Counted from the first letter of the stretch, positions 1 to 6,630 are shown. The stretch: DNA of 14,478 nucleotides from DAOUKH01 sp034420775 (GCA_034420775.1 DAOUKZ010000085.1:1-14478), one strand, 5' to 3'. The notes: generated by a model not told the origin, from the letters alone. Numbers and translations: made by a program.

Positions 1-1
1 C

Positions 2-2095
2 TCCATCACCGCCTTCGGCTCGAAGGGGGCGTACAAGGGCTATCCCGCGTACGACGGCGTGGTCGAGGCCAAGGGGGGCGGCTACCAGGCGCTGGCAGGG
101 TGGTCGGGGCTGAAGGGGCCGTTCTTCCGGGTGCGCCCCGACGCAAGCTGGAGCGCCGCCAACATCGCGGTGCAGGGCATCATCGGCGCGCTGCGGGTGC
201 AGCGTCTGACCGGCAAGGGCCAGCACGTCGAGACGAGCCTCTATCAGGGGATGACCTGCTACGACGCGGCCGCCGCCGTCGCCACCCAGGTCAAGATGGG
301 CATCGTCGACGACCCCGACGCCCTGGGCCCATCGTCCAGGGGCGGCGGCATCCCCAACCACCTGATGCTGAACTACATGGTGGCGCGGACCAAAGACGGC
401 CAGTGGATGCAGATGACCAACAACACCGCCCGCCTCTTCCCCATGTGGATGGAGGCCATCGGGCTGTCGCACATCTTCGAGGAGGAGAAGTTCAAGGGCG
501 CGCCCTTCACGTTCGCAAGCCGCGACGACTGCCTCGAGCTCCGCCGCATCATCCTCGCCAAGATGCAGGAGAGGACGCTCGACGGCTGGATCGAACTCTT
601 CATCGAGCGCGGCCTCGCCGGCGACCGCTTCCAGACGACGCAGGAGTGCATGGACCACCCGCAGACCCGCTACAACGGCGGCGTGATCGAGGTCGACGAC
701 CCGGAGGTCGGACGCACCAAGCAGATCGGCCCGCTGGTCCGGTTCACCGAAACGCCGTCAGTGATTCGGGGCGGCGCGCCCCGCGCCGGCGAGCACACCG
801 GCGAGCTGCTGGCGCAGCCGCCCGTCCCCGCGTTAGAGCCCGCCCCCGAAGGGAGCGGGCCAACGCCGGAGCGGCCCTTCGACGGCGTCACCATCCTCGA
901 CTTCTCGACCTGGCTCGCCGCGCCGCTGGGCACGTCGCTGCTCGCCGACATGGGAGCGCGCGTCATCAAGATCGAGTCGCTGGCCGGCGACGAGTTCCGC
1001 AGCCGGACGAAGGGCCGCAGCAAAACTCTCCACGGCAAGGAGAGCCTCTCCATCGACCTCCGCCGCCAGGAAGGGCGCGACATCGTGCACCGGCTCGTCG
1101 AGAAGGCCGACGCCATCATGCACAACATGCGCGGCGACGCGCCCAAGCGGCTCGGCGTCGACTACGACACCGTCCGCAAGATCAACCCGGAGATCATCTA
1201 CCACTACGCCGGCTCGTACGGCTCCGGCGGGCCCGGAGCGGGACGCGCCGCCTTCCACCCCACCGCCGGGGCCCTCGCCGGGGGCGCGCTCTGGCAGCTC
1301 GGACGGGGCAACGAGCCGCCGCCCGTCGACGAGCCGATGACCATCGAGGAGATCGACGCGAAGAGTCTGGAGCTCTACCGGGCGAACGAGGGCAGCCCCG
1401 ACGTGTCGGCGGCGGTGGCGGTGGGCACGGCGATGGCCCTCGCCCTCTTCGCCAAGGAGCGCACCGGCAAGGGCCAGTACCTGGAGACGACGATGCTCAC
1501 GAGCAACTCGTACGTCGCCTCCGACGACTTCATTCGGTACGAAGGGAAGCCGCCCCGGCGCGAGCCCGACCGGCTGCTCCGCGGGCTCGGCGCCCTGCAG
1601 CGCCTCTACCGCGCCGCCGACGGCTTCATCTCGCTGACCTGCACCACGCAGCAGGAGTGGGAGCGGCTCTGCGGCGCCATCGGCAGGCCCGGACTCGCCG
1701 CCGACCCCCGCTTCGCCGACCACGAGGCGCGCGCCACCCACGACGCCCAGCTCATGGCGGCGCTCGGCCTCGCCTTCAAGGAGCGCGGCGCCGACGAGTG
1801 GGAGTCGATTCTCACCGCTCAGGGCATCGGCGGCGTGCGGGCCGAAGACACCTCAGCCGGCCACTTCTTCCTCACCGATCCGGCGGTGAAGGAGAACGGC
1901 TTCGTCGTCGAGACGAACCACCCCACGATCGGGCGCTTCATGCGCCACGGTCCGCCGGCGCATTTCTCGCTCACACCGTCGCGCGCCGAGCCTCCCCACG
2001 CGCTTGGGGAAGACGGCCCGTACATCCTCGCCGAGCTTGGCTTTTCGCCAAGCGAAATCGAGGCCATGCGCGCCGACAACCTTGTCGCCTGGTAG
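2..2095 (+). CDS. Tandem CaiB/BaiF (family III) CoA-transferase, 5' end outside the window
   Basis: Family III CoA-transferases move CoA between organic acids in the cytoplasm. The frame is open from base 2, so the N-terminus is missing; 697 residues are visible. Two homologous units are fused. The first (about residues 1-270) keeps a PDASWSAA stretch followed by TGKGQHVETSL. A Pro/Glu-rich linker follows. The second unit starts near residue 292 (PFDGVTILDFSTWLAAPLG) with the family's typical N-terminal ADMGARVIKIE motif and later SPDVSAA...TGKGQYLETTM. The Asp in each of PDAS and PDVS sits where the family's catalytic Asp is expected, so both units may be active; this is inference from spacing. 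A single-unit enzyme is about 400 residues, so this is a true double-length form. The substrate cannot be told. The gene converges on the DUF1330 gene. Confidence 0.93.
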   Translation, partial: SITAFGSKGAYKGYPAYDGVVEAKGGGYQALAGWSGLKGPFFRVRPDASWSAANIAVQGIIGALRVQRLTGKGQHVETSLYQGMTCYDAAAAVATQVKMGIVDDPDALGPSSRGGGIPNHLMLNYMVARTKDGQWMQMTNNTARLFPMWMEAIGLSHIFEEEKFKGAPFTFASRDDCLELRRIILAKMQERTLDGWIELFIERGLAGDRFQTTQECMDHPQTRYNGGVIEVDDPEVGRTKQIGPLVRFTETPSVIRGGAPRAGEHTGELLAQPPVPALEPAPEGSGPTPERPFDGVTILDFSTWLAAPLGTSLLADMGARVIKIESLAGDEFRSRTKGRSKTLHGKESLSIDLRRQEGRDIVHRLVEKADAIMHNMRGDAPKRLGVDYDTVRKINPEIIYHYAGSYGSGGPGAGRAAFHPTAGALAGGALWQLGRGNEPPPVDEPMTIEEIDAKSLELYRANEGSPDVSAAVAVGTAMALALFAKERTGKGQYLETTMLTSNSYVASDDFIRYEGKPPRREPDRLLRGLGALQRLYRAADGFISLTCTTQQEWERLCGAIGRPGLAADPRFADHEARATHDAQLMAALGLAFKERGADEWESILTAQGIGGVRAEDTSAGHFFLTDPAVKENGFVVETNHPTIGRFMRHGPPAHFSLTPSRAEPPHALGEDGPYILAELGFSPSEIEAMRADNLVAW

Positions 2096-2129
2096 GAGGA
2101 TAGGACGAGGTAGGGCTCCCTTTGAAAGG

Positions 2130-2170
2130 CCGGGCACATGGGTGACGGTTAGACCGGGGAGATAGGTAAC
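2130..2170. repeat. Two tandem 17-base units resembling an IS481-family end (remnant)
   Basis: Two imperfect copies of a 17-base unit, ccgggcacatgggtgac (2130-2146) and ccggggagataggtaac (2154-2170), lie 24 bases apart and match at 13 of 17 positions. Read on the minus strand they give GTTACCTATCTCCCCGG and GTCACCCATGTGCCCGG. From memory, this kind of paired subterminal motif is found at the ends of many IS481-family elements. No transposase reading frame lies on either side, so it would be a solitary relic. The repeat is seen directly; the IS481 assignment is recall, not a search. Confidence 0.45.
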
Positions 2171-2189
2171 ACCTTGACTGAAGTCGGGC

Positions 2190-2206
2190 ACGCGCCGCAG
2201 GCGCGT
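2190..2206. terminator. GC-rich hairpin between convergent genes
   Basis: A perfect 7-base stem, acgcgcc (2190-2196) with ggcgcgt (2200-2206), closes a 3-base loop. It lies between the stop of the CoA-transferase (2095) and the stop of the DUF1330 gene (2217), where a bidirectional terminator would be expected. There is no U-tract on either strand, so termination by this hairpin alone is uncertain. Confidence 0.4.
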
Positions 2207-2216
2207 TGGACGGCGC

Positions 2217-2510
2217 CTACCCGGATACCCCATCGCAGATGATCGTGCTGCAGATGGTGCTTCTTGAGCGGATCTTCGCAAGCTCCCGGTACTCCGGCGA
2301 GTTGACGAAGGCCTGAGCCCTGGCGAAGTCTCCGAACTCTATGACGACGACTCGGTCGTGCGTCCGGTCGCTTTCCACGACCTCGATGGTCCCCCTGCGC
2401 ACCAGATACCTACCGTTGTGGGCCTCCACGAGCGCCCCGATTCGATTGGAGAATTGAGCGAGCAGCTCCGCGTCGGTGACTTCCATATCGGCGATCAAAT
2501 ACGCTGCCAT
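2217..2510 (-). CDS. DUF1330 family small protein
   Basis: A 97-residue protein with the layout of DUF1330, a small ferredoxin-like alpha/beta barrel family related to EthD-type dimeric proteins. Visible family features are the N-terminal strand MAAYLIADMEVTD, the middle segment GRYLVRRGTIEVVE, the VVVIEFGDFARAQAFVNSPEY block, and a short C-terminal strand. No function is known for the family in general; monooxygenase-like or binding roles have been suggested. The ATG at 2510 is preceded by a good Shine-Dalgarno stretch (minus-strand aagagagg, 2518-2525, seven bases from the start). It is the last gene of the minus-strand run and lies 106 bases from the gene ahead of it, so it may have its own promoter. 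A small palindrome atcgtaacgat sits at 2535-2545 in that gap. Confidence 0.85.
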   Translation of the reverse strand: MAAYLIADMEVTDAELLAQFSNRIGALVEAHNGRYLVRRGTIEVVESDRTHDRVVVIEFGDFARAQAFVNSPEYRELAKIRSRSTICSTIICDGVSG

Positions 2511-2616
2511 CTCGACACCTCTCTTCTCGCTTCTATCGTAACGATCTCAACTCCGTGACACTGCCTGTGCCGCACTGAAGAGGCGTCGCGGTAGGTGGAA
2601 CGGGATGCATGATCCC

Positions 2617-3021
2617 CTACCGCCCGCGCCACCACGCCACGCCCGTGAGGGCAGCGGAGAAGGCGAACATGGCGATGCCGAGGGGTACGTGCAGGGCGGA
2701 GAACCAGCGGTAGTCGACGGTGCCTTCGCCGAGGGCTTGTTGGATGGTCCAGAGGAAGGCGAGCGCGGCGGTGGCGGGGACGATCCGGGTGGCGGGGTCG
2801 AAGCCGGCGCGGAGGGCGGCGGGGAGGATGACGGCGAGGACCACGGCGAAGGAGATGCGTCCCAGCCAGAGGTGGATGTCGAGCATGGTGGCGCCGCCGC
2901 CTGAGTAGAAGCCGCCGAACAGGAAGCCCTGGAGCAGGACAACGAGCGGCGTCAGGGCGATGAGGACGCGGTAGGTCTTGGCGGCGGTGGGCCGCCGGGC
3001 GGGGTGTTCAGGCTGGGTCAA
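2617..3021 (-). CDS. Four-helix integral membrane protein, DUF6220-like
   Basis: A 134-residue protein with a short polar N-terminus and four hydrophobic segments at about residues 18-38, 50-70, 78-98 and 109-130, ending in a basic WWRGR tail. Helices 2 and 4 each begin with the same motif: H50-LWLG and H111-VPLG. The protein therefore looks like two copies of a two-helix unit with one histidine each, a layout compatible with bis-histidine heme binding; that is inference. It resembles DUF6220 proteins from memory. The start is TTG at 3021, chosen because it is preceded by an AGGGAG-type ribosome site eight bases upstream. It lies 61 bases behind the DUF4202 gene in the hemE-hemH gene run. Confidence 0.7.
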   Translation of the reverse strand: MTQPEHPARRPTAAKTYRVLIALTPLVVLLQGFLFGGFYSGGGATMLDIHLWLGRISFAVVLAVILPAALRAGFDPATRIVPATAALAFLWTIQQALGEGTVDYRWFSALHVPLGIAMFAFSAALTGVAWWRGR

Positions 3022-3065
3022 GGGGCGCTCCCCTGGAGTCGTTTGCGTCGGCAGTGTACAGCGTG

Positions 3066-3094
3066 TCCTCCCTCAGTCCCTCCTAGGGGGAGGA
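3066..3094. repeat. Hairpin repeat at the 3' end of DUF4202
   Basis: A 7-base perfect stem, tcctccc (3066-3072) with gggagga (3088-3094), overlaps the DUF4202 stop codon at 3083-3085. Its left arm plus part of the loop (cctccctcagtccc, 3067-3080) recurs exactly after hemH at 3707-3720. No U-tract follows. It may be a dispersed palindromic element that also stabilises or attenuates the transcript. Confidence 0.55.
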
Positions 3095-3691
3095 AGCCAC
3101 ATCCCCCGCTTGCGTGGCGGCATCGAGGAGGCGGGCGGCGCGGTCTTCCAGGGCGAGGGCTTGGGCGGCGGCGCGGCCCTCGGGGCTCATCTTGCGCCAG
3201 GTGCTGACGAGGACCTCGACCATGCGGGCGTCGTCATCGAGCTGGCCGGCGAAATCGGCGAGCTGGGTTTCCATGAAGACGAGGCAGAGGGCGTCCTCCA
3301 TGGCCTGGGCGTCGGGGTCGCGGCCGAGGCCGCGCTTGCGCACGAGGCCCTGGGCGCGCTTGACCTCGGCGTCGCCGTAGCCGACGTCGGCCATGATCTC
3401 GCCGAGCGCGTCGGCGTGGAAGCGCTGGAGGGCGGTGCGCCAGCGGAGGTAGCCCTCGCGTCCGGCGGGGTAGGCATCGCGGGGATGCTCCCAGCGCCGG
3501 ATGTGGTGGGCCCGGGCAGCAAGGAGGAGCAACTCGCCGGGCTCGGGGCGCAGGGCGCGAACCCAGCGGGTCATCATCTCGGCGTGGGCAGCCTCCTTGG
3601 GGCGGGGGACGCCGTCGACGGTCAGCCTGTTGGGGTCGGCGGCGTTGGCGTCGTCGATGCGGCGGATGGCGTCATCGAAGCGGGTATTCAC
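3083..3691 (-). CDS. DUF4202 family protein
   Basis: A 202-residue, probably cytoplasmic, mainly helical protein. It carries the hallmarks I associate with DUF4202: PKEAAHAEMMTRWV near residue 31, AARAHHIRRWEHPRDAYP at 58-75, GYLRWR at 80-85, H92, and MEDALCLVFMETQLADF at 131-147. The scatter of conserved His, Glu and Asp (H36, H62, H63, H92, E132, D133) suggests a metal site like that of helical HD-type proteins; this is inference, and no activity is established for the family as far as I know. The start is GTG at 3691, with GAGG seven bases upstream. It lies 48 bases after hemH, with a hairpin repeat in the gap, so it is probably cotranscribed with the heme genes. Confidence 0.85.
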   Translation of the reverse strand: MNTRFDDAIRRIDDANAADPNRLTVDGVPRPKEAAHAEMMTRWVRALRPEPGELLLLAARAHHIRRWEHPRDAYPAGREGYLRWRTALQRFHADALGEIMADVGYGDAEVKRAQGLVRKRGLGRDPDAQAMEDALCLVFMETQLADFAGQLDDDARMVEVLVSTWRKMSPEGRAAAQALALEDRAARLLDAATQAGDVASSP

Positions 3692-3705
3692 GGTGTGGCC
3701 TCGTG

Positions 3706-3735
3706 CCCTCCCTCAGTCCCGCCCAAGAGGGAGGG
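3706..3735. repeat. Hairpin repeat between hemH and DUF4202
   Basis: A perfect 9-base stem, ccctccctc (3706-3714) with gagggaggg (3727-3735), closes a 12-base loop just after the hemH stop. It shares the 14-mer cctccctcagtccc with the hairpin after DUF4202. A related short hairpin, ctccc (3751-3755) with gggag (3761-3765), lies inside the hemH 3' end. Together they look like a cluster of small GC-rich dispersed repeats. No U-run follows, so readthrough into DUF4202 is likely. Confidence 0.55.
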
Positions 3736-3739
3736 AGGC

Positions 3740-4729
3740 TTAAGGGGCGCCTCCCAGAGGGGGAGAGGTTTGCGGTGAGGCCCAGCCGGCGGATTGGACT
3801 TCGCGGGCGACGACCGCGGCGAGGGCGTCGATGAAGGGAGGCCAGGCGTTGAAGGTCTCGATGCGGGAGAGGGAGAGGCCCGCCTCGGTCGCCTGCTCCG
3901 CCGCCGCGACGTCGATATCATAGAGGACCTCGAGGTGGTCGGAAAGGAACTGGACCGGGACGATGAGGACGCGGTCATGGCCCGTGCCGCGGAGGCCGGG
4001 GAAGAGGTCCTTGATGTCGGGCTTGAGCCACTCGACGGGCTGGTGTCCCGCGCTCTGGTAGGCCAGCCGCCAGCGGCCGGCGGCGAGGCCGCAGTGCTCC
4101 GCGGCGAGGCGGGCCGTCTCTTCGAGCATGGCGATGTAGCCGGGCTCACGGTCGACGACGGCCTTGGGCATGCTGTGGGCGGTCATGAGCACGGGAACGC
4201 GGTCGCGTTCTTCAGAAGGCAGGCGTTCCAGGGCCTGCTCGATGCGGCGGGCCAGGGCGTCAATGAAGGCGGATAGCGTGTGCCAGGAGCCGGCGACGCG
4301 CACGTTGGAGTCGTCTGGCAGCGACGCCTTGGCGGCGTCGACGGCGTTCAGATAGCCGCCCATGATGATGGGCGAGTACTGCGGCGAAAGAATGAGGCAG
4401 ACGATGCGCCGCACTCCCTCGCCGGCGAGCGATTCGAGCGCGTCGGCGATGAAAGGCGGCGCGTTGCGCATCCCGACCGCGACGCGGTAGGCCTCGCCCT
4501 CGCCCCCGTTGAGTCGGACCTCCAGCGCCTCGGCCTGCTCGCCGGTGATGCGGGTGAGCGGCGACCCGCCGATGACGCGGTAGCGCCGCTGCATCTCCTC
4601 GACGACTCCCTGGGGCGCGGGGGCACCGCGGATGCGTTCGAGGTAGGCGGGCACGTCGTCGATGGTGGCCGCCGAGCCGAAGCTCATGAGGACGACGCCG
4701 ATTGGCGCGCCGTTGGCGGCGTCCGTCAC
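3740..4729 (-). CDS. hemH: Ferrochelatase, probably coproporphyrin type
   Basis: Inserts ferrous iron into a porphyrin at the end of heme synthesis. The 329 residues contain IGGSPL (53-58), the GMRNAPPFIADAL block, LSPQYS, the TAHSMP motif with catalytic H185, and SDHLEVLYDID with metal-site E267. The whole N-terminal half aligns by eye with the soluble Bacillus subtilis enzyme, which uses coproporphyrin III, and SDHLEVLYD is typical of that group. Coproporphyrin ferrochelatase (CpfC) is therefore likelier than the protoporphyrin form. The position of the Bacillus Tyr ligand (MAYGT) is Phe here (MSFGS). The GTG start at 4729 overlaps the hemE stop by four bases, implying translational coupling. 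The last 13 or so residues (SPQTSPPLGGAP end) extend beyond the family's usual end and are encoded by a repeat-like stretch. No transmembrane anchor is visible. Confidence 0.96.
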   Translation of the reverse strand: MTDAANGAPIGVVLMSFGSAATIDDVPAYLERIRGAPAPQGVVEEMQRRYRVIGGSPLTRITGEQAEALEVRLNGGEGEAYRVAVGMRNAPPFIADALESLAGEGVRRIVCLILSPQYSPIIMGGYLNAVDAAKASLPDDSNVRVAGSWHTLSAFIDALARRIEQALERLPSEERDRVPVLMTAHSMPKAVVDREPGYIAMLEETARLAAEHCGLAAGRWRLAYQSAGHQPVEWLKPDIKDLFPGLRGTGHDRVLIVPVQFLSDHLEVLYDIDVAAAEQATEAGLSLSRIETFNAWPPFIDALAAVVAREVQSAGWASPQTSPPLGGAP

Positions 4730-5775
4730 CGGCGGCTCTCCTCGTGCACGAGGTCGACGATGCGTTTGAGGTTGTCGGGGTTGGTGTCGGGGAGGACGCC
4801 GTGGCCGAGGTTGAAGACGTGCCCGGGGCGGTTTTCGGCGCGGCGGAGGATGTCACGGACGCCGTCGCGAATCGTCTCCCAAGGCGCGAGGAGAAGGACG
4901 GGGTCGAGGTTGCCCTGGATGCCCTTGTCGTGGCCGACCCGGGCCCAGGCGGCGTCGAGGTCGACGCGCCAGTCGAGGCTCATGATGTCGCTGCCGGCGT
5001 CCCGCATGAGGTCGAGCAGCGACGCGTTGCCGGTGCCGAAGTGGATGGTGGGAGCACCGGTCTCGCGGACGGCGTCGAAGATGCGGGTCACGTAGGGCAG
5101 CACGGACGTCCGGTACTGGCCGGGGCTGAGGACGCCGACCCAGCTATCGAAGATCTGGATGATCTCGGCGCCGGCGGCGACCTGCTCGCGGAGGTAGCGG
5201 ATGACGACCTCGGTGGTCTTTTCCATCAGCTTTGCCCAGAGGTCGGGGCGGGCGAGCATGAGCCCCTTGGCCTTGTCGTAGTTGCGGGAGGGGCGGCCCT
5301 CGATCATGTAGCAGGCGAGGGTGAAGGGTGAGCCGGAGAAACCGACGAGGGCGGCGCGGCCGTCGAGCTGCCGCCCGATGAGGCGGATGGCGTCGAAGAG
5401 ATAGGGGGTGGCCTCGGCGGCGTCGATGACGCGGATGGCGTCAATCTGGGCCTCGGTGCGTATGGGGTCGTGGATGATGGGGCCGGTGTCGGGCTCGATG
5501 TGGAAGGGCACGCCCATGCCCTCGAGGGGAAGCATGATGTCGGCGAACATGACGGCGGCGTCGACGCCGAGCCGGTCGACGGGCAGCAGCGTGACCTCGG
5601 CGCAGAGCTCGGGGGTCTTGGCGATGGTGAGGATCTCGTACTTCTTGCGGAGGTCGCGGTACTCCTGGAAGCAGCGCCCCGCCTGGCGCATGAACCAGAC
5701 GGGAGTGGCGTCGACCTCTCGGAGGCGGCAGGCGTCGAGCATGCGCCGCGAGCCGGCCTTGGAATCCGATGTCAT
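4726..5775 (-). CDS. hemE: Uroporphyrinogen decarboxylase
   Basis: Decarboxylates the four acetate side chains of uroporphyrinogen III to give coproporphyrinogen III, in the cytoplasm. The 349 residues match the usual bacterial length. Visible signatures are WFMRQAGR (27-34) with the substrate-binding arginines, the FADI motif with the catalytic Asp79, GFSGSPFTLACYMIEG (145-160), IIQIFDSWVG, HFGTGN, GNLDP, and FNLGHGVLPDTNP near the C-terminus. The residues after MRQAGR are CFQEYR rather than the more common YLPEYR. The ATG at 5775 has a strong ribosome site (minus-strand agaggggg, 5784-5791, eight bases away). It heads the minus-strand run and is coupled to hemH by a four-base overlap, so the product feeds directly into the late heme pathway. 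Confidence 0.98.
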   Translation of the reverse strand: MTSDSKAGSRRMLDACRLREVDATPVWFMRQAGRCFQEYRDLRKKYEILTIAKTPELCAEVTLLPVDRLGVDAAVMFADIMLPLEGMGVPFHIEPDTGPIIHDPIRTEAQIDAIRVIDAAEATPYLFDAIRLIGRQLDGRAALVGFSGSPFTLACYMIEGRPSRNYDKAKGLMLARPDLWAKLMEKTTEVVIRYLREQVAAGAEIIQIFDSWVGVLSPGQYRTSVLPYVTRIFDAVRETGAPTIHFGTGNASLLDLMRDAGSDIMSLDWRVDLDAAWARVGHDKGIQGNLDPVLLLAPWETIRDGVRDILRRAENRPGHVFNLGHGVLPDTNPDNLKRIVDLVHEESRR

Positions 5776-5794
5776 CGTCGCGCCCCCTCTTCAA

Positions 5795-5822
5795 GGCCTG
5801 CCGCAGGCCGCGGCCCATTGTA
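5795..5822 (-). promoter_or_regulatory. Candidate hemE promoter -10 and leader hairpin
   Basis: On the minus strand TACAAT (5817-5822) matches the -10 consensus at five of six bases and would start transcription near 5810, giving a leader of about 35 bases. The leader would begin with a perfect hairpin, ggcctg (5795-5800) with caggcc (5804-5809). No convincing -35 is visible. The 8-base palindrome gtgcgcac (5833-5840) lies just upstream of the -10 and could be a regulator site. Positional inference only. Confidence 0.4.
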
Positions 5823-5871
5823 GTGCAATGGCGTGCGCACGGCGCGCGGCGGGAAAAACCTCCGTCGCAAC

Positions 5872-5900
5872 TTGAAAAGCGCACCTAAAGGTGCGATTAT
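5872..5900 (+). promoter_or_regulatory. hicAB promoter with embedded operator palindrome
   Basis: TTGAAA (5872-5877) and GATTAT (5895-5900) are separated by 17 bases and match the -35 and -10 consensus at about five and four positions. TGc before the -10 makes it an extended -10. The spacer holds a perfect 16-base palindrome, cgcacct-aa-aggtgcg (5880-5895). This is the expected place for an operator bound by the DNA-binding domain of HicB. The predicted start of transcription is about 5906-5908, on the hicA ATG. Confidence 0.6.
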
Positions 5901-5906
5901 TGCGCC

Positions 5907-6113
5907 ATGAATGGCCGGGAGTTTCTCAGGCGCGCCAGGAGATACGCCCGCACAACCGGCCAGGACTTCCGTTTTGATCCGGCTCATGGGAAGGGGAGCC
6001 ACGGCCGAGTCTATGTCGGACGGCGGTTCGCCACCGTGCAGCGGGGCGAGATGTCACCGAGTGTGCTGGCCGCGGTACTACGACAACTGGGAATCAACCG
6101 AAGGGAGTTCTGA
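5907..6113 (+). CDS. hicA: HicA family toxin (mRNA interferase)
   Basis: A 68-residue protein of the HicA family: a small double-stranded-RNA-binding-like fold that cleaves mRNA when not held by HicB. The sequence shows the N-terminal NGREFLRRARRYA helix, the central HGKGSHGRVYVG segment with the catalytic His32, and the C-terminal helix SPSVLAAVLRQLGI. Length and layout are typical and nothing is truncated. No ribosome site precedes the ATG at 5907, and the -10 box ends only six bases upstream, so a leaderless transcript is likely. It is followed after three bases by hicB, whose ribosome site lies inside the hicA 3' end, which allows coupled synthesis of the antitoxin. Confidence 0.93.
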   Translation: MNGREFLRRARRYARTTGQDFRFDPAHGKGSHGRVYVGRRFATVQRGEMSPSVLAAVLRQLGINRREF

Positions 6114-6116
6114 GCC

Positions 6117-6554
6117 ATGATCTACGCCTACCCGTGCGAACTCACCCCTGACGAAGATGGGGGGCTGGTGGCCACCTTCCCCGATGTGCCGGAGGCCATC
6201 ACCGGCGGGATCGACCGGTCCGAGGCCATCGCCATGGCGGAAGATGCGCTTGCCACAGCCCTCGCCGGATATGTCCACGAGAAACGGGACATCCCCGTTC
6301 CCAGCCGGGCGCTCGCTGGTCAGGAGATCGTCGCCGTACCGGCCGTGGTCGCGGCCAAGCTCGCGCTCTACGCGGCGATGCACGAGCAACGCATTACGAA
6401 AGTAGAGATAGCCGGCAGGCTGGGCATCAGTGAGTCGGCGGTGCGCAAGCTGACCAACCCGGACCACCGCTCGCACATCAGTCAGGTCCAGAAAGCCCTC
6501 AAGGCAGTAGGGCGTGGCCTGGTTGTCGAGGACACGATAGCGCCGGTCCGCTAG
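6117..6554 (+). CDS. hicB: HicB family antitoxin with DNA-binding domain
   Basis: A 145-residue antitoxin. The N-terminal half (residues 1-62) has the HicB partial RNase H-like fold: YPCELTPDEDGGLVATFPDV, then SEAIAMAEDALATALAGYV. The C-terminal half carries a helix-turn-helix at about 94-113 (TKVEIAGRLGISESAVRKL), so it can neutralise HicA and repress the operon, presumably at the palindrome 5880-5895. The ATG at 6117 follows the hicA stop by three bases and has an AAGGGAG ribosome site at 6101-6107, nine bases upstream and stronger than anything ahead of hicA. That favours excess antitoxin. Both partners look intact, so the pair is probably functional. Confidence 0.93.
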   Translation: MIYAYPCELTPDEDGGLVATFPDVPEAITGGIDRSEAIAMAEDALATALAGYVHEKRDIPVPSRALAGQEIVAVPAVVAAKLALYAAMHEQRITKVEIAGRLGISESAVRKLTNPDHRSHISQVQKALKAVGRGLVVEDTIAPVR

Positions 6555-6600
6555 AGGACTTGATCGAGCGGCCCATTCTCCGTTGAGCGGCGCTACTTTC

Positions 6601-6623
6601 ACCACGCCCCCGCGTGGTATCCT
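6601..6623 (+). promoter_or_regulatory. Inverted repeat overlapping a candidate -10 box ahead of the amidohydrolase
   Basis: A perfect 6-base inverted repeat, accacg (6601-6606) and cgtggt (6613-6618), runs into TGgTATCCT, an extended -10-like box (hexamer 6618-6623) that ends seven bases before the ATG at 6631. There is no clear -35 and no ribosome site. The repeat could be an operator for the downstream operon, or a hairpin ending the hicAB transcript. It has no U-tract, which favours the operator. Confidence 0.4.
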
Positions 6624-6630
6624 GCGCGCC

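Noticed and set aside
833..1741. 302-codon minus-strand frame inside the CoA-transferase
   Set aside because: Low-complexity translation, antisense to a conserved gene; there is no sign of an independent start or domain.
100..2103. 667-codon plus-strand frame overlapping the CoA-transferase
   Set aside because: Extremely Arg/Pro-rich out-of-frame reading of the same DNA; the CoA-transferase frame has all the family motifs.
2978..3778. 266-codon plus-strand frame over DUF4202 and the membrane protein
   Set aside because: Gly/Ala/Val-rich shadow crossing three minus-strand genes and their hairpin repeats.
6583..6630. TTG at 6583 as start of the amidohydrolase
   Set aside because: The extra 16 residues would be encoded by the inverted repeat and -10 region; the family begins at the ATG 6631 strand.
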